A stretch of 64,000 nt of DNA from Pedobacter deserti (GTDB taxonomy: Bacteria; Bacteroidota; Bacteroidia; Sphingobacteriales; Sphingobacteriaceae), in NCBI RefSeq assembly GCF_024436415.1, contig NZ_JAFMZQ010000001.1:1488001-1552000 (forward strand), read 5' to 3'. Positions within the stretch are counted from its first letter, which is position 1; the number at the start of each line of letters is the position of its first letter. Below, one piece after another: positions 63,965 through 64,000 of the stretch. Under the pieces are notes generated by a model. The model saw only the letters and a list, made by a program, of their open reading frames with translations. It made no database searches and was not told where the DNA came from. Both the position numbers and the translations under genes were made by a program.

Positions 63965-64000
63965 ATGAAACGCTTTTATCTTATCACAACGCTCGTGCTA
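63965..64000 (+). CDS. Start of an exported protein (partial)
   Basis: ATG at 63965 opens a frame reading MKRFYLITTLVL, the beginning of a signal peptide or lipoprotein signal; it runs off the right edge. It is divergent from dnaX. Nothing more can be said. Confidence 0.45.
   Translation, partial: MKRFYLITTLVL

Overview
The window looks like chromosomal DNA of a Bacteroidota bacterium, most likely a Sphingobacteriaceae member (Pedobacter/Mucilaginibacter-like). This is inferred, not searched. Supporting signs are -7 promoter elements of the TAnnTTTG type (often with TTTG or TTG about 20 nt upstream), few Shine-Dalgarno sites, a TonB-dependent receptor, several TlpA/thioredoxin-like exported proteins, lipoproteins of the form MKK...SC/AC, nrdB-nrdA gene order, and monomeric isocitrate dehydrogenase. 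I saw no tRNA, rRNA, CRISPR array, prophage or insertion sequence. Gene density is high and most genes are intact.

Layout. 1-5.2 kb: end of an SDR enzyme, an AraC regulator, a lone ExbD, small proteins, a candidate small RNA with its own promoter and terminator (about 2.46-2.58 kb), DUF1349, LuxR-type and XRE-type genes. 5.2-9.5 kb: a divergent HxlR regulator/azoreductase pair around a dense palindromic operator, then two paralogous thioredoxin-like exported proteins and a lipoprotein, whose upstream regions share a motif. 9.5-22 kb: mostly housekeeping/accessory enzymes (alpha/beta hydrolase, TlpA, GH5, an HExxH membrane protein, SDR plus AraC, YciE-like ferritin, EEP phosphatase, GH2, HopJ, HPP, truncated haemoglobin, and a 42-aa conserved-looking protein).

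22.1-28.7 kb is a compact operon: two tandem sulfatases, a lipoprotein formylglycine-generating enzyme that can activate them, a DctA-type dicarboxylate symporter and a DUF1080 lipoprotein. It reads as a self-contained module for sulfated organic substrates. 28.8-34.7 kb: sucD, msrB, rlpA, a 373-bp leader, and class Ia ribonucleotide reductase nrdBA. 34.7-42.1 kb: an LruC-domain lipoprotein, the agmatine-to-putrescine pair aguB-aguA, fabG, a VWA membrane protein and ftsB/divIC.

42.3-46.9 kb: a divergent sigma-70 paralogue followed by pxpB-pxpC-pxpA and an NRAMP-type transporter (5-oxoproline use). 46.9-53 kb: eno, an ABC-2 exporter, carA (minus strand), facing panB and an RluA pseudouridine synthase. 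53.6-64 kb: a hybrid histidine kinase, an amine oxidase translationally adjacent to a TonB-dependent receptor, icd, an acidic small protein and dnaX. The dnaX gene has an A10 run placed so that slippage in either direction gives an immediate stop, which would make a short gamma-type subunit.
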